In this document: positions 6,534 through 6,823 of the stretch, in pieces
Position numbering within the stretch: the stretch's first letter is position 1
Layout: each line of letters starts with the position of its first letter
Assembly (NCBI GenBank): GCA_035499415.1
Contig: DATJYV010000192.1
Span: 1 to 6,823 of the forward strand
Length of the DNA: 6,823 nucleotides
Direction of reading: 5' to 3'
Origin: DATJYV01 sp035499415
GTDB lineage: Bacteria > Bacteroidota > Ignavibacteria > UBA10030
The notes under the pieces: generated by a model
The model's input: only the letters and a program-made list of their open reading frames with translations
What the model was told of the DNA's origin: nothing
Database searches by the model: none
Position numbers and translations under genes: made by a program

Positions 6534-6823
6534 ATGAGGCTTATTGTTTTGCTCTGCGGGGCTCTTTTGGCCGCATGCGCATTTCTCTCGTGCAGTGGGT
6601 CGAGTTTCGTTGACCTCGCCACACTCCAGATCAATCTGGATCTCGCGCGAATGCCGGGCCAGGAAGACTATCCGGATGCTGACGGTGTGTATGTGCTGGA
6701 CAATACGGATGTTCACATGAAAATAGAGGATTACAATATTGTCACGTACGATACGATTCACCGCGTGAAAAAGCTGTTCAAGAATATCGAGAGCCAGGCC
6801 GTGGTCGTTATTTCGCTGGACGA
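6534..6823 (+). CDS. Lipoprotein, probable DUF3857-domain protein (N-terminal part)
   Basis: The first 96 codons of a gene cut by the right edge of the window. The N-terminus MRLIVLLCGALLAACAFLSC is a lipoprotein signal: LAAC (12-15) fits the lipobox, with C20 as a second candidate, so the mature protein is probably membrane-anchored outside the cytoplasm. Residues 46-62 read YPDADGVYVLDNTDVHM, followed by IVTYDTIHRVKKLFKNIE (69-86). This order, a PDAD-x-V-x-VLD strand and then a strand ending in a basic HRVKK-like motif, resembles the start of DUF3857, a domain often joined to a transglutaminase-like domain in Bacteroidota and related phyla. The rest is outside the window, so the transglutaminase part cannot be checked and no function is assigned. 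The visible 290 nt are open without a stop, have good codon pattern and a strong ribosome binding site. Confidence 0.75.
   Translation, partial: MRLIVLLCGALLAACAFLSCSGSSFVDLATLQINLDLARMPGQEDYPDADGVYVLDNTDVHMKIEDYNIVTYDTIHRVKKLFKNIESQAVVVISLD

Noticed and set aside
6511..6537. Nine-codon ORF whose TGA overlaps the lipoprotein ATG, suggesting translational coupling
   Set aside because: Its own ATG has no ribosome binding site, and the lipoprotein has a good one; the overlap is probably chance.
6486..6761. 91-codon minus-strand open frame
   Set aside because: Antisense to the lipoprotein start, which has a ribosome binding site, signal peptide and lipobox.

Overview
The window is an ordinary chromosomal stretch of a GC-moderate to GC-rich environmental bacterium. 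It holds four protein genes (one cut by the right edge) and one tRNA gene. A putative tRNA promoter has the spacing and sequence typical of Bacteroidota (TTTG, 19 nt, TAnnTTTG). A Tat-exported glycosidase and an exported dienelactone-hydrolase-like protein with a start preceded by SPRHGEYFDV also fit the wider FCB group (Bacteroidota, Ignavibacteria) or Acidobacteriota. This placement is an inference of low to moderate strength.

Layout. Positions 98-3271 (+) encode a 1057-residue Tat-exported clan GH-A glycoside hydrolase. It is followed after 52 nt, with a strong Shine-Dalgarno and no visible terminator, by a 304-residue exported dienelactone-hydrolase-family protein (3324-4238, +); the two probably share a transcript. 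A 148-nt convergent spacer (4239-4386) carries two GC-rich inverted repeats and a heptamer-periodic repeat that runs into the stop codon of the next gene. Positions 4387-5622 (-) encode a complete ammonium transporter of the Amt/MEP/Rh family, with no PII (glnK) gene visible beside it. Upstream of it on the same strand lies tRNA-Leu(CAG) at 5746-5829 with its putative promoter at 5862-5892. About 700 nt without a convincing gene follow, containing a 16-bp AT palindrome and a cluster of overlapping, mutually exclusive inverted repeats. At 6534 an exported lipoprotein begins that looks like the N-terminus of a DUF3857-type protein; it runs off the window.

How the genes fit together. The first two could work together outside the cytoplasm: the glycosidase cutting a polysaccharide or glycoside and the hydrolase cleaving an ester or lactone. 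The substrate is unknown and the link rests only on adjacency and shared export signals. The ammonium transporter and tRNA form a separate leftward unit. I found no mobile element, CRISPR array, phage gene or defence system. The most unusual items are the domain architecture of the large glycosidase and the non-coding repeats.
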